A stretch of DNA of 64,000 nucleotides, taken from NCBI RefSeq assembly GCF_900102545.1, contig NZ_FNBN01000004.1, positions 372,001 through 436,000 of the forward strand. The letters run 5' to 3'. The position numbers and the translations under genes are program-made. This DNA comes from Chitinophaga filiformis. Its GTDB lineage: Bacteria > Bacteroidota > Bacteroidia > Chitinophagales > Chitinophagaceae. This document shows, one piece after another, positions 49,560 to 59,168 of this stretch; the first letter of the stretch is position 1, and each line of letters begins with the position of its first letter. The notes beneath the pieces are model-generated. The model was not told the DNA's origin, did no database searches, and saw nothing but the letters and a program-made list of their open reading frames with translations.

Positions 49560-50090
49560 TTACTCGCCTGTTGTGCCCTTCTTGATACCCAGGGAACGTA
49601 ATATGTCATCGCTCTTATCCAGTTTAGGATCAGAGAAAATTACAGTAATACCGCCCGACTTATCCAGTACGAAATCATACATTCTTGAAGCAGCCAGTTT
49701 TTGTACTGCATTGTAGACTTTATCCTGAATGGGTTTCACCAGTTCCTCCCTTTTCTTGAAAAGATCTCCTTCATATCCGAACCGCTTTTTCTGCAGGTCC
49801 TTTGCTTCCTTCTCCTTCGCTACTATTTCTTCTTCACGTTTGTGCTTCAGCTCTTCTGTCAGCATCACCTGTTCCGCCTGGTAAGACTTGTACATCTTAT
49901 CTACTTCCAGGAATTTCGCATCTATTTCCTTCTGCCATTGTTCTGCTACTGCATCCAGTTTAGTCTGGGCTTCCTTGTAGTCAGGCACATTGTCCAGAAT
50001 GTATTTCGTATCTATTACACAGTAACGCTGTGCAAAAGCCGTGATTGTGCTACTTAACAGAACGGCGGCTATGAGGGATATTTTTTTCAT
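49560..50090 (-). CDS. OmpH/Skp family periplasmic chaperone (first copy)
   Basis: A 176-residue OmpH/Skp protein with a signal peptide (MKKISLIAAVLLSSTITAFAQ) and a coiled-coil core (residues about 50-125, KEIDAKFLEVDKMYKSYQAEQ). It ends DDILRSLGIKKGTTGE. It shares the fold with the next gene, 64 bp downstream, and both follow bamA, the common envelope-biogenesis order in Bacteroidota. Both ATG 50117 and ATG 50090 are open; the latter starts the signal peptide directly. Confidence 0.92.
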   Translation of the reverse strand: MKKISLIAAVLLSSTITAFAQRYCVIDTKYILDNVPDYKEAQTKLDAVAEQWQKEIDAKFLEVDKMYKSYQAEQVMLTEELKHKREEEIVAKEKEAKDLQKKRFGYEGDLFKKREELVKPIQDKVYNAVQKLAASRMYDFVLDKSGGITVIFSDPKLDKSDDILRSLGIKKGTTGE

Positions 50091-50285
50091 ATGTCTCTTT
50101 TTCAAATTACCTGCCAATTTGGAACCAATGTTCGAATTTGCAATATATAATTTAAAATTTATTCAACGCACTATTCCGTCTACTACTTTATGTCCATATC
50201 TCTGCACCTCTCATCCTTCTCTTACATATTGACTACCAATCGTTCATTCCCGACATAATAGTGATCCCGACTGATCAGGCATCTA

Positions 50286-53027
50286 TTATTCCGGTTCGAA
50301 GCCGAGCATAAAGGTGAACTTGGCTGCATCTTTCAGGCCAGCACCAGACTTGATACGGTCGAAACCGATACCGTAGTCAAATCCAAGCAAACCAAACATC
50401 GGCAGGTAGAAACGCATACCCAGACCGGCAGAACGACGTAACCTGAACGGATTGTAATCTTTCACATCCCTGTAACCGTTTGCTGCTTCCAGGAAGGCCA
50501 GACCGAAGATCGTAGAGCTTGGGTTCAGGCTGAATGGATAACGCAACTCCATCACATACTTGTTGAAAACAGTGAAGCCTTCGTAACCGCTTGGCTGACC
50601 ATTTTCCTGGTTCTGTTTCGGATCGGATGTATAGTATACCGGATAACCTCTTTGGGAGATGATATCACGATCGTAGATAGCAAAGTTACTCAGACCATCG
50701 CCACCCAGCTCGAAACGGCCGAACGGTGATAATGTTGTACGGTTGTTGTAGCGGCCAATGTAACCGAATTTAGCTGCCACCTTCATTACAAATACCTTGT
50801 TGTCAGAACCTTTAGGTCTGGTCAATGGTACATACCATTCTGCATTGAAACGGTATTTCTGGTACTCGATGAAGTTAAACTGGTCGCTGATTGCCTCCAG
50901 TTTGTAATCCCTTGAAGGATTGAACACAGAGTAAGGAGGTGTGAACTGTCCGGACACCATAAAGTTGGAACCACTGCTCGGATAGATCTGCTGGTTCACA
51001 GATGAACGGGCCAGTGTCAGCTTTATGTTGATGTTGTTGGAAGTACCGCTGTTGAAACCAGGGATATTGAAATAGTTATAGTTCTTCAGTTTATACTGCT
51101 GATAGTTCAGAGAGTAGATCAGGGTGAAATAGTCATCCGGCCATTTCAGCTGTTTACCCAGTGATACGGATCCACCCAATACTTTAAAGTAAGCATTGTT
51201 GGAAAGGGTGCTACCATATATATATGCTGAGTAAGCGTTCGGATTCTGGTAGCTGCTATAGAAGCTCACAGAGAACTGGTTACGCTTTTTACCGCCCAGC
51301 CATGGTTCTGTAAAGGAGAAGTTATAAGAGCGGTATGCCTTACCATTGGAAGACACACGTACAGATAATTTCTGACCATCACCACTTGGTAAAGGATCCC
51401 ATGTTTCTTTCCTGAAGATGTTACGCAGAGAGAAGTTGTTGAACGTTACACCCAGTGTACCGGTCAGACCGATATAACCACCCCAGCCCGCAGAAAGTTC
51501 CAGCTGGTCGTTTGCTTTTTCTTCTACTGTATAGTTAATGTCCACAGTACCATCCGCGATGTTAGGCACCGGGTCCATACCAATCTTCTCAGGGTTGAAG
51601 AAACCGAGGTTCGCGATCTCCCTGTTGGAACGGATCAGGTCTGTACGGCTGAATTTCTCACCAGGCAGGGTACGCAGCTCACGACGAATTACGTGCTCGT
51701 TGGTTTTTTCGTTACCGGCAATACGTACTTCCTTGATGGTAGCCTGCGGACCTTCAGAGATCCTGATCTCGTAGTCGATGGTATCACCATGAATACCGAT
51801 CTCCACAGGGTCAGCACGGAAGAACAGGTAACCGAAGTCCATATACATACCGCCGATGTCGCCACCTTCGGAAGATAATAAACGTTTCTGCAGCATCTCC
51901 TGGTTGTAAACGTCCCCTTTCTTGATACCCAGTACGCGGGTCAGCAGGGAGTCGTTGTAACGGGAGTTACCTTTCCAGGTAATGTTACCGAAGTAGTATT
52001 TTTTACCTTCATTGATTTCCATGCTCACGTTCACACCACCATTCCGGGAAGTATAGGTAGTATCTCTTACCAGCACGGCATCACGGTAACCCTGGGTATT
52101 ATAGTAAGCAATTACTTTCTCTTTGTCTTCTGTATACTTTCCTTCATTGAATTTCGCAGAAGAGAACAGTTTGAAACGGAAATAAGGATCTAACTGATCC
52201 AGTGTACGGGAAGGATACAGGAAGCCGAAGGTTTTCCAGTAATTCTCCTGTACATCGCTTGAATCACTCCATACAGGTTCAGAATCGGGATGAAGGGTGA
52301 AGCGGGTACGTTCCTTTGTACCTTTCATCTTCTTCTTCACTTTTGAATCTGCGATGTTATTATTACCTACGATGAAGATATCGTTCACCTTTGATTTACC
52401 GCCTTTTACCACGGTTATTACCAGGTCAGCAGCGTTTACCTGCGCGGTATCCACTCTTTCGGTAATAGTCACCGCTGCGTTGCGGAAACCTTTATCAGCG
52501 TAATGTTTGGAGATGATGCCGATGGCATTCTGCTTCATACTTTCAGTTACAACGGAACCTTTACGCAGGGCGGCTTTTTTGATCAGCTCTTCTGTTTCGG
52601 ATTTCTTAACGCCTCTGAAGATGAAGTTATTCAGACGGGGACGTTCCTGCAGGTCTATTTCCAGCCAGATCTTTCCGTCTTCTATTTTAGTAACATAAAT
52701 GGCTACGTTAGCAAACAAACGCTGGCCCCAGAGCGCCTGGATAGCCTTTGCAAACTGGTCGCCACCGGGATAAACGATCTTGTCGCCTACGTTCAGGCCA
52801 GAAAGGGACACCAGCAGGGATTTATCCAGGTATTGGGTACCGGAGATGGTGATGTCAGCTATTTCGTATGGCTGTGGTTGCGAATTTCCCAGTGGTAAAC
52901 TTAATCCCGCCGCCGGTTGCTGGTCAGGAGCAGGAGCAATGGTGTCCTTATTTTGAGCGGACACACGAATGCCGGCACTGCAACATAATACTATGGCCAG
53001 TAGGCTCTTAGGAAATAATTTCTTCAT
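50286..53027 (-). CDS. bamA: outer membrane assembly factor BamA
   Basis: A 913-residue outer-membrane protein: signal peptide, five POTRA-like repeats (residues about 55-480, recurring I-x-GN motifs such as FIVGNNNIADSKVKKK and VRIAGNEKTNEHVIRRELR) and the C-terminal bacterial surface antigen barrel ending in FMLGFEPE. It folds and inserts outer-membrane proteins. The chosen ATG 53027 starts the signal peptide and overlaps the end of uppS by 20 bp. Two OmpH genes follow on the same strand. Confidence 0.96.
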   Translation of the reverse strand: MKKLFPKSLLAIVLCCSAGIRVSAQNKDTIAPAPDQQPAAGLSLPLGNSQPQPYEIADITISGTQYLDKSLLVSLSGLNVGDKIVYPGGDQFAKAIQALWGQRLFANVAIYVTKIEDGKIWLEIDLQERPRLNNFIFRGVKKSETEELIKKAALRKGSVVTESMKQNAIGIISKHYADKGFRNAAVTITERVDTAQVNAADLVITVVKGGKSKVNDIFIVGNNNIADSKVKKKMKGTKERTRFTLHPDSEPVWSDSSDVQENYWKTFGFLYPSRTLDQLDPYFRFKLFSSAKFNEGKYTEDKEKVIAYYNTQGYRDAVLVRDTTYTSRNGGVNVSMEINEGKKYYFGNITWKGNSRYNDSLLTRVLGIKKGDVYNQEMLQKRLLSSEGGDIGGMYMDFGYLFFRADPVEIGIHGDTIDYEIRISEGPQATIKEVRIAGNEKTNEHVIRRELRTLPGEKFSRTDLIRSNREIANLGFFNPEKIGMDPVPNIADGTVDINYTVEEKANDQLELSAGWGGYIGLTGTLGVTFNNFSLRNIFRKETWDPLPSGDGQKLSVRVSSNGKAYRSYNFSFTEPWLGGKKRNQFSVSFYSSYQNPNAYSAYIYGSTLSNNAYFKVLGGSVSLGKQLKWPDDYFTLIYSLNYQQYKLKNYNYFNIPGFNSGTSNNINIKLTLARSSVNQQIYPSSGSNFMVSGQFTPPYSVFNPSRDYKLEAISDQFNFIEYQKYRFNAEWYVPLTRPKGSDNKVFVMKVAAKFGYIGRYNNRTTLSPFGRFELGGDGLSNFAIYDRDIISQRGYPVYYTSDPKQNQENGQPSGYEGFTVFNKYVMELRYPFSLNPSSTIFGLAFLEAANGYRDVKDYNPFRLRRSAGLGMRFYLPMFGLLGFDYGIGFDRIKSGAGLKDAAKFTFMLGFEPE

Positions 53028-53769
53028 TCTGCTGTATTTGTTCGCTTGTTTTGCCAAAGCGCCTTTCTCTGTTCTGATAATTTAGGATGGCTTCGTAAAG
53101 ATGTTCTTTGCGGAAATCCGGCCAACGGGTGTCCGTAAAATAGAGCTCCGCGTATGCCAGCTGATATAATAAGAAGTTGCTGATCCTGCATTCTCCGCTG
53201 GTCCTGATCATTAATTCCGGGTCAGGCAATGCGGCAGTACACAGATATTTCTGCCACATTTCAGGGGTTACCGCCTCCGGAGCAAGTTTTCCGTCTTTTA
53301 CATCCTGCGCAATATTTTTTGCAGCATTCACTATCTCCCAACGGGCACTGTAGCTAAGCGCCATGACAAGGTTCAACCCTGTATTCTGGGCTGTCATCGT
53401 CATTGCCTCCTCCATTTCCGTTTTGCAGTTGCCCGGCAGCATGTTCATGTCCCCGATCACATGCAGCCTGATATTATTCTTCATGAGGGTAGCTACCTCA
53501 CTGCGAATGGTATTTACGAGTAATTCCATGATCCCGTTCACTTCGTAAACGGGTCGGTCCCAGTTCTCTGTAGAAAAAGCATACAAGGTAAGATACCCGA
53601 TACCTAATTCAGCACAGGCCTCGGTAATGTTACGCACACTTTCGACGCCCTCATGGTGTCCGAAAAGCCTGTCCTGGCCACGCTCTTTCGCCCAGCGGCC
53701 ATTTCCATCCATAATGATGGCAATATGTCGTGGTAACCGTTGCAAGTCTAATTTATCCTTCAAACTCAT
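53008..53769 (-). CDS. uppS: isoprenyl transferase (undecaprenyl diphosphate synthase)
   Basis: A 253-residue cis-prenyltransferase. The catalytic Asp is in HIAIIMDGNGRWAKERG (Asp21), and the C-terminal RTSGECRISNFLLYQLAYAELYFTDTRWPDF contains the substrate and Mg-binding residues. It makes the lipid carrier used for peptidoglycan and surface polysaccharides, including the one in region 1. The C-terminal 30 residues are longer than in E. coli UppS and overlap the start of bamA by 20 bp. Confidence 0.95.
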   Translation of the reverse strand: MSLKDKLDLQRLPRHIAIIMDGNGRWAKERGQDRLFGHHEGVESVRNITEACAELGIGYLTLYAFSTENWDRPVYEVNGIMELLVNTIRSEVATLMKNNIRLHVIGDMNMLPGNCKTEMEEAMTMTAQNTGLNLVMALSYSARWEIVNAAKNIAQDVKDGKLAPEAVTPEMWQKYLCTAALPDPELMIRTSGECRISNFLLYQLAYAELYFTDTRWPDFRKEHLYEAILNYQNRERRFGKTSEQIQQNEEIIS

Positions 53770-53818
53770 GAGTATCTCCGGCGGATTATATATCGATACA
53801 GATTTTTAGTAAAGTTTG

Positions 53819-53826
53819 CAAAGATA
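53819..53826 (-). promoter_or_regulatory. predicted uppS-bamA promoter
   Basis: The minus-strand box TATCTTTG fits TAnnTTTG, about 50 bp before the uppS start. No TTG at -33 was seen. Confidence 0.55.
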
Positions 53827-53999
53827 CAAAAATAGAATTATGCCTTTCCCGGCCAAGGGGGATGGGGGGTTTTAACGTAGTTTTAACAGCGAAATCCTTT
53901 ACTGATCGCAGTTTGACGCCAAAAACCTGTTATAGAAATTTCACAAAATAGGCAAATTGCCCTTATTGAACGGCAAACAGGCTGTCCATGACTGCGAAA

Positions 54000-54866
54000 C
54001 TAGAATTTACATCTGTAAGAGGTGAATAAAACAGCGATAGTTAACTCTGCGGTAACAAACTGGTCCCTATCACGGCTGTTTCCCCGTTGACGTCCTGCTA
54101 TCCCGATACGGTCGCCGGTAGCATAAGAACGGTCCTGCAACAGGTAAGCCGCCGTATTATGTCCCTGAGCGTCAGGCGGAAAGACGGCCGTACCGGCATA
54201 AGTGGTGCTCACATCATCCAGGTAGTCCGTCTGTGTAAACCGGTACAGAACTTCCAGTCCCAGGTTCACCTTGCGGGACAGGTTGTACTTAAAACCGCCT
54301 CCCAGCGTAAATGCAAAAGAAGTCAGGCTGTAAGGTTTCCTGTCAGGATACATGGCGCTTCCCTGCCCTTCCGTACGAAGCGGTTGCAGGTGGTATTTCC
54401 GGCCATTCAGATAAGCATAAGGGTTAAAGTAGAAGATCGACCCTCCGCCGGTAAAATAAGGAGTAAAACGATAATATTGAGAGCCCGGTTCAAACCGGAA
54501 GAAGTTGAAATCACCCTGTACACCCAACTCATAAAGATTGGTATTAAAACTCAGGTTCCTTCTGCGCTGGAAATCGTTGTTATTGTAAATATCAGAATAT
54601 CCCAGTTGCATGAAACGACCGTGGACCCTCACACCCACGTAGTCATTCATGTACTTCCGGTAATAGATCCCAATAGAAGGCTTGGGAGCATTCAGGGCGC
54701 CTCTCGTATTGAGATCGCCAAAATAATGAGCCGCGCCTACTGAAAAACCCAGTTCACCGGTATATGTCAGCTCATTCTGCGCAAAGGCAGGCGTCAGAAA
54801 CAGGGATATCACTGCTACGAGGCCGGACTTTAAGAAACACTTGAAAAAAAGGTAAGGTTTGCCCAT
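54000..54866 (-). CDS. DUF6089-type outer-membrane beta-barrel protein
   Basis: A 288-residue protein with a signal peptide (about 30 residues, FLKSGLVAVISLFLTPAFAQ) and alternating hydrophobic strands ending in aromatic residues (ELTIAVLFTSYRCKF), typical of a small beta-barrel. It matches the DUF6089 family, found next to uppS and bamA in Bacteroidota. Its function is unknown; context suggests a role in outer-membrane assembly or stability. It lies between NAD kinase and uppS genes. Confidence 0.85.
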   Translation of the reverse strand: MGKPYLFFKCFLKSGLVAVISLFLTPAFAQNELTYTGELGFSVGAAHYFGDLNTRGALNAPKPSIGIYYRKYMNDYVGVRVHGRFMQLGYSDIYNNNDFQRRRNLSFNTNLYELGVQGDFNFFRFEPGSQYYRFTPYFTGGGSIFYFNPYAYLNGRKYHLQPLRTEGQGSAMYPDRKPYSLTSFAFTLGGGFKYNLSRKVNLGLEVLYRFTQTDYLDDVSTTYAGTAVFPPDAQGHNTAAYLLQDRSYATGDRIGIAGRQRGNSRDRDQFVTAELTIAVLFTSYRCKF

Positions 54867-54940
54867 AGATCGGTACTGCTTAACGCGACGATAATTCCTT
54901 AAACGCGATTATCCCTGCTTTTGGTATTAAATAAATCAAA

Positions 54941-54948
54941 CAAATGTA
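54941..54948 (-). promoter_or_regulatory. predicted promoter of the DUF6089 gene
   Basis: The minus-strand box TACATTTG fits TAnnTTTG, about 80 bp before the ATG at 54866. It lies just beyond the NAD kinase stop. Confidence 0.5.
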
Positions 54949-54992
54949 ATGAAAAAACTTAATGTGCTAATTAACAGCCATCTAATATATGA

Positions 54993-55880
54993 TCATTTTG
55001 ATCTATTCCTCGTATCGATGCCCCAGAGTAACTTGTTCCGCAAGGTATGTAGAAAATTGTTATCATCAAGACGTAAGAGGCTGATTTTGAAATCTTCTTT
55101 CTTAATTGCCAGCTGCACCGTGTTGTCAATAGTTTCCATCCTGGAGTCCAGGGTACACAGGAACTGATCGCTGCGGCCCTCCACTTCGAACGAGATCACA
55201 TGATTGTCGGGCACGATGATAGGCCTTACATTGAGGTTATGGGGCGCCACAGGCGTAATCACAAAACTGCCTGCATCCGGGAATACCACTGGTCCGCCGC
55301 AACTGAGCGAATACCCGGTGGAGCCGGTAGGAGTAGCTACTATCAGACCATCTGCCCAATATGTGTTCAGGAATTCTCCGTTCAGGTAAGTATGGATCTT
55401 CACCATGTTGGAAGTATCCTTCTTGTGGATGGTAAAGTCATTGAGCGCATAAGGCACTTCTCCGAAAAGCCCTACATTGGAGTCCAGGTGCAGCAAAGTA
55501 CGTTTATCCACTACATAGGTGCGTTGCTTCAATGTCTGCACCACGGCATTGATCGCATCCTTCCCGATGCTGGCCAGAAATCCCAGCCTTCCGAAATTGA
55601 TACCCAGCACCGGTACATTCGTATCCCGCACATAACATACGGTATCCAGCAGGGTACCGTCGCCTCCAAGGCTGACCAGGATATCTGCCTGTCCGTGCAG
55701 GTCCGCTGCACAACAAAATGTAGCAGGCGGTTTGCTGTACCGGATGTGTGGTTGCAGCGCTTCGCAGAAAGGTTGATAAATGACGGCTTCCATTTCCTCC
55801 CGTGCTAATTCATCCAGCAATAACTGGATGATGGGCAGGTCTTCTGGTACAAATCCTCGGCTGTAAATAGCAATTTGCAT
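54993..55880 (-). CDS. nadK: NAD kinase
   Basis: A 295-residue NAD kinase with the diagnostic GGDGT motif (residues 72-76 in ILVSLGGDGTLLDT), NDFTIHK and the glycine-rich SPTGSTGYSLSCGGP. It phosphorylates NAD to NADP using ATP. A TTG four codons upstream (55892) is possible; ATG 55880 is preferred. It lies 35 bp after the second BamA-like gene (from that stop to this ATG), which breaks the CBS-NAD kinase order often seen in relatives. Confidence 0.94.
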   Translation of the reverse strand: MQIAIYSRGFVPEDLPIIQLLLDELAREEMEAVIYQPFCEALQPHIRYSKPPATFCCAADLHGQADILVSLGGDGTLLDTVCYVRDTNVPVLGINFGRLGFLASIGKDAINAVVQTLKQRTYVVDKRTLLHLDSNVGLFGEVPYALNDFTIHKKDTSNMVKIHTYLNGEFLNTYWADGLIVATPTGSTGYSLSCGGPVVFPDAGSFVITPVAPHNLNVRPIIVPDNHVISFEVEGRSDQFLCTLDSRMETIDNTVQLAIKKEDFKISLLRLDDNNFLHTLRNKLLWGIDTRNRSK

Positions 55881-55915
55881 AATCGTTCTCAATAGCGCTG
55901 CAGGTAAAGCAGCTA

Positions 55916-57331
55916 TTACATGTCCAGTTTAGTGTGTAAAAATAACCCTTTTTGCCCTAACTGATTTATACTGTACTCTACACGAAGACAGGCATCATAA
56001 AAAGAAGCAATGTCCAGCCCCAGTCCCCCGGTATATAAAAAGCGGTTGTTCAGCATGCCGTACCCGTACTGTTTACTGTAGGAATAACCGGCATCCGTAT
56101 ACACTTTCAGCATGACACGAAAGGGCACTGAGCTGAATTTGGCAGGTACCAGCGGCAGATGCACATTAAAGTTCATCACCTCTCTTTTCATGGTAGACCT
56201 GACTATAAAAAAGCTGGTGCCATCTACCACAAAGTACTCCAATCCCCTGAGATAATCCTCCTGGTATCCCATTGCCCGTTGATTCAGGTAGGGCTGATCA
56301 GCAGGCAGCTTCGCCTGTGCGCGCAATCCCACTACGCCGTATGTCTTATGAAAAAGTGGCCAGTAGCGGGCTACTCTCAGCCTTAATCTTACATGATCGA
56401 TATCGTTCAGCGGACCTATTCCCATTTTCTCCACTTCCGCCAGCAACAATATCCCTTTCAACGGATAGGTCCAGCTGTCTGCCTTTGAATATCTCAGTCT
56501 GTATATGAGATTGAGATATCTTATCTCCCTGCGTCCGTTACCCAGATAGTCAGGATGCAGGATGGCAACAGAGTCGCCTATCTTTTCTGCCGTATAGGTC
56601 AGGAATACCTGGTGGCGGGTATTGATCGCTTTGCGGTAGCTATAGCTTAACCCAGCTGTATAGACCTGTCTCAGGAATTCATCCTTCCGGAAAAAGTGCT
56701 GCTTATTCCCTGCTGTGCTGTCATTGATTTCACGATTACGACTATAGGAAAAGATGAGCCCCATACCATGCCGGAAAGACTTGTCTAAGTAGGGCAGGTC
56801 ATAGTTCAGTGATACACGCTGTGTATATCCTATCTGGAATTCTGCACGCACATCATCATTACGGCCGGTCAGATTGCTCTGGTACAGACTGACGCCCACG
56901 TTCACCCGGTTCAGGCTGCGCTTCTGCTCTACCCACCACTGGTTGAAATTCCTGTCTGCCAGTTCAAAAATAGGAATCGGAAAAGTGTACCACCGCTCTG
57001 ATACGGTGACCACGAGATCCGCATAATCGCCTTCCCAGTTCATTACGTTTACATGCACCGTCAGGAAAAGGGAGGTATTTATCAGTTGTTTCCGTTTGAC
57101 CTCAAGTGCTGTGGATAAGTTCCGGAGATAGATCGTATCGCCCGGCGCGAGGCCCGATTCCCGCAGGATGACATTGGTACGGGTTTTCTTATTTCCTTTC
57201 ACCGTCACCTGACGGATCACCAGGTAGGCATTTTCCGGCGAACTGATGACAGTTGCGGATTCCTGCGCCACACAGTAGTGTGTTATAGTCAGGCATAGGA
57301 CAAATAATACCCAATAGCGGATAGGCTTCAT
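55916..57331 (-). CDS. POTRA/BamA-like outer-membrane protein (short)
   Basis: A 471-residue exported protein with a signal peptide (RYWVLFVLCLTITHYCVAQ), one POTRA-like repeat (VIRQVTVKGNKKTRTNVILRESGLAPGDTIYLRNL, about residues 35-110) and a C-terminal Omp85-like barrel (from about 190, with VSLNYDLPYLDKSF and the end GLFLHTKLDM). Compared with BamA it lacks four POTRA repeats. Candidates are a TamA-like protein, a BamA paralogue, or a two-partner type exporter. It lies beside nadK and the bamA region, so a second assembly machine is possible. The family is clear; the role is unknown. Confidence 0.82.
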   Translation of the reverse strand: MKPIRYWVLFVLCLTITHYCVAQESATVISSPENAYLVIRQVTVKGNKKTRTNVILRESGLAPGDTIYLRNLSTALEVKRKQLINTSLFLTVHVNVMNWEGDYADLVVTVSERWYTFPIPIFELADRNFNQWWVEQKRSLNRVNVGVSLYQSNLTGRNDDVRAEFQIGYTQRVSLNYDLPYLDKSFRHGMGLIFSYSRNREINDSTAGNKQHFFRKDEFLRQVYTAGLSYSYRKAINTRHQVFLTYTAEKIGDSVAILHPDYLGNGRREIRYLNLIYRLRYSKADSWTYPLKGILLLAEVEKMGIGPLNDIDHVRLRLRVARYWPLFHKTYGVVGLRAQAKLPADQPYLNQRAMGYQEDYLRGLEYFVVDGTSFFIVRSTMKREVMNFNVHLPLVPAKFSSVPFRVMLKVYTDAGYSYSKQYGYGMLNNRFLYTGGLGLDIASFYDACLRVEYSINQLGQKGLFLHTKLDM

Positions 57332-57424
57332 TGAGAACAGCAGAACAGTTGTTGGTTACGGGAAGTTAAAGTAGTGGTAATATGCGACAGATCAAAACAG
57401 GGAAGATGAAGATTCCGTCAATTA

Positions 57425-58087
57425 TTACATGCTGATATAATTCATCAGCAGGTCATAGTTCTTTTTCAGCAGGTCTTCTTCCTGCTCTTCCGTAATGGTA
57501 TATTTAATATTGTAGTTGAAACGTTCGAAAGTAGCCAGCAATCCATGCAGTTCCTGACGGTTTGTTTTCAGGAGCACTTCCAGCCGGCCGGAAGCAGGAT
57601 TGGTAATGGTGCTCACGCTCAGCAGTGTTACATCATTTGATTCTGCGATACGGGCTATTTCACTGAGGCTGTAATCACGCGGATCAAGGTCCAGCGCCAG
57701 TATACCTCCATGTTCCTTCACACCGTTGTATTGTGCCAGCGCAGACAGCAGGCTGTCTTTGGTGAGCACGCCGATATATTCTTTTTCCTGGCTGATAACA
57801 GGCAGTACGGCAAGTTTCATTTCATGGAAGAGACGTATGGCTTCAAAGAAATGTGCATTCTCTGCAATAGCCGGTTTAGGGCCGTTGTATTCCATATTCT
57901 CCAGCGCTACTTCCGGATCTTCCAGGTCCAGTATGTCATCTTCCTCTACCAGCGCCAGGTACTTGTTTTCCAATACCAGCGGCAGTTGCGTCAGATGATA
58001 TTCATTCATCAGGCGCAGTGCCCTAGATCCCGGATCCAGTGGATGCAGAATAGGAACAACCGTTGATATCAGATCTCTTGCCAGCAT
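57425..58087 (-). CDS. CBS domain protein with ACT-like part
   Basis: A 220-residue cytoplasmic protein. Two CBS motifs fill residues 1-125 (STVVPILHPLDPGSRALRLMNEYHLTQLPLV and VISQEKEYIGVLTKDSLLSAL). Residues 135-205 (GGILALDLDPRDYSLSEIARIAESNDVTLLSVS) look like an ACT-type domain. This two-part protein occurs next to nadK in many Bacteroidota; the ligand is unknown, nucleotides and an amino acid being the usual ones. It lies 93 bp before the BamA-like gene. Confidence 0.82.
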   Translation of the reverse strand: MLARDLISTVVPILHPLDPGSRALRLMNEYHLTQLPLVLENKYLALVEEDDILDLEDPEVALENMEYNGPKPAIAENAHFFEAIRLFHEMKLAVLPVISQEKEYIGVLTKDSLLSALAQYNGVKEHGGILALDLDPRDYSLSEIARIAESNDVTLLSVSTITNPASGRLEVLLKTNRQELHGLLATFERFNYNIKYTITEEQEEDLLKKNYDLLMNYISM

Positions 58088-58245
58088 TGTGTATTAGACT
58101 ATTATGATACAATAATAAGAAAAGAATCGCGAACAGTGCTTTTACGCGAAAGAATTATGATAAGCGGGTACACTGTTTATATATACGAAACGCCGGTTTA
58201 TTATGGTTTGTTACATGAGATACCGGGAATCTTTTTCTTCAAACA

Positions 58246-58277
58246 GAGAGGCTGCCTCCTTTTGGAAACAGCCTCTC
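58246..58277 (-). terminator. hairpin after the alpha/beta hydrolase gene
   Basis: GAGAGGCTG and CAGCCTCTC form a 9-bp stem around 14 nt, about 52 bp past the hydrolase stop. On the minus strand the stem is followed by TGTTTG, so the terminator is weak. Confidence 0.55.
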
Positions 58278-58329
58278 GTAAAATCTTTATTCGCCAAGGT
58301 TTATAGCATCAGTTTTACAGTTGTCCGGT

Positions 58330-59097
58330 TTATTGATCTTTCAACTTGTCAAGAAAAGGATGCAGGATTTTGTTGAATTCTTCCGGCCGCTCCATCATTG
58401 GTGCGTGACCGCATTTATCGATGAAATGCAGTTCTGAGTTAGGTATGAGCTTTTTGAACTCCTCGCCTACCATTGGTGGCGTTACAGTATCGTTCAGTCC
58501 CCAAACGAGCAGTGTAGGTATTTTAATCTCACGCAGTTCTTCGCCCAGGTTGTGGCGGATAGCAGATTTTGCCAGGGTGATGATCTTGATCACCTTGAGG
58601 CGGTTAGTAGTGATATCGAACACTTCGTCTACCAGTTCTTTGGTAGCCATAGCAGGATCATAGAAAGTCAGCTCCGTTTTCTTACGGATGTATTCATAAT
58701 CTCCGCGCTTAGGATAAGTTTCTCCCATACCGTTTTCAAACAAACCGGAACTACCTGTGAGTATCAATGATTTAACAGGCGCTTCAGGATGTTTGAGCAG
58801 GTATACGAGTCCCACGTGTCCTCCGAGAGAGTTACCCAGAAGGTGCACGTTGGTGTATCCCATCGTCTCAATAAACTTGTGAACGTATTTTGCCAGTCCT
58901 GCTACAGACGTATCCAGAATATTCAGATCAAACAGAGGTAAAATCGGAACCACCACTCTATTATAGTGACGGAAATGATCAATCAAACCAGAGAAGTTGC
59001 TCATCGCACCGAATAAACCATGCAGCAGTACTAATGGCTCTCCCTCCCCTTCCTCAATGAATTTAAACTTTCCCTGTGTTTTAATTTCGTAAACCAT
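58330..59097 (-). CDS. alpha/beta hydrolase
   Basis: A 255-residue alpha/beta hydrolase. The nucleophile is Ser90 in HLLGNSLGGHVG, an oxyanion-hole motif HGLFGAMSNF is at residue 26, and the acid and His are in VWGLNDTVTPP and DKCGHAPMMERP near the C-terminus. The substrate is unknown. A TTG two codons upstream (59103) is possible; ATG 59097 is used. It lies 71 bp after the CvpA gene (from that stop to this ATG) in a run of small housekeeping genes. Confidence 0.88.
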   Translation of the reverse strand: MVYEIKTQGKFKFIEEGEGEPLVLLHGLFGAMSNFSGLIDHFRHYNRVVVPILPLFDLNILDTSVAGLAKYVHKFIETMGYTNVHLLGNSLGGHVGLVYLLKHPEAPVKSLILTGSSGLFENGMGETYPKRGDYEYIRKKTELTFYDPAMATKELVDEVFDITTNRLKVIKIITLAKSAIRHNLGEELREIKIPTLLVWGLNDTVTPPMVGEEFKKLIPNSELHFIDKCGHAPMMERPEEFNKILHPFLDKLKDQ

Positions 59098-59168
59098 TGC
59101 CAAAGCTTGAAAGTCAATTTTGCGCTAAAATAATTCTTTTTATTAATTCAAATAATCTTTGAAGCGAG

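Noticed and set aside
54087..54743. Open frame of 218 codons on the plus strand
   Set aside because: Antisense to the DUF6089-type gene; product is unlike a real protein in composition.
55200..55808. Open frame of 202 codons on the plus strand
   Set aside because: Antisense to NAD kinase, whose motifs are complete.
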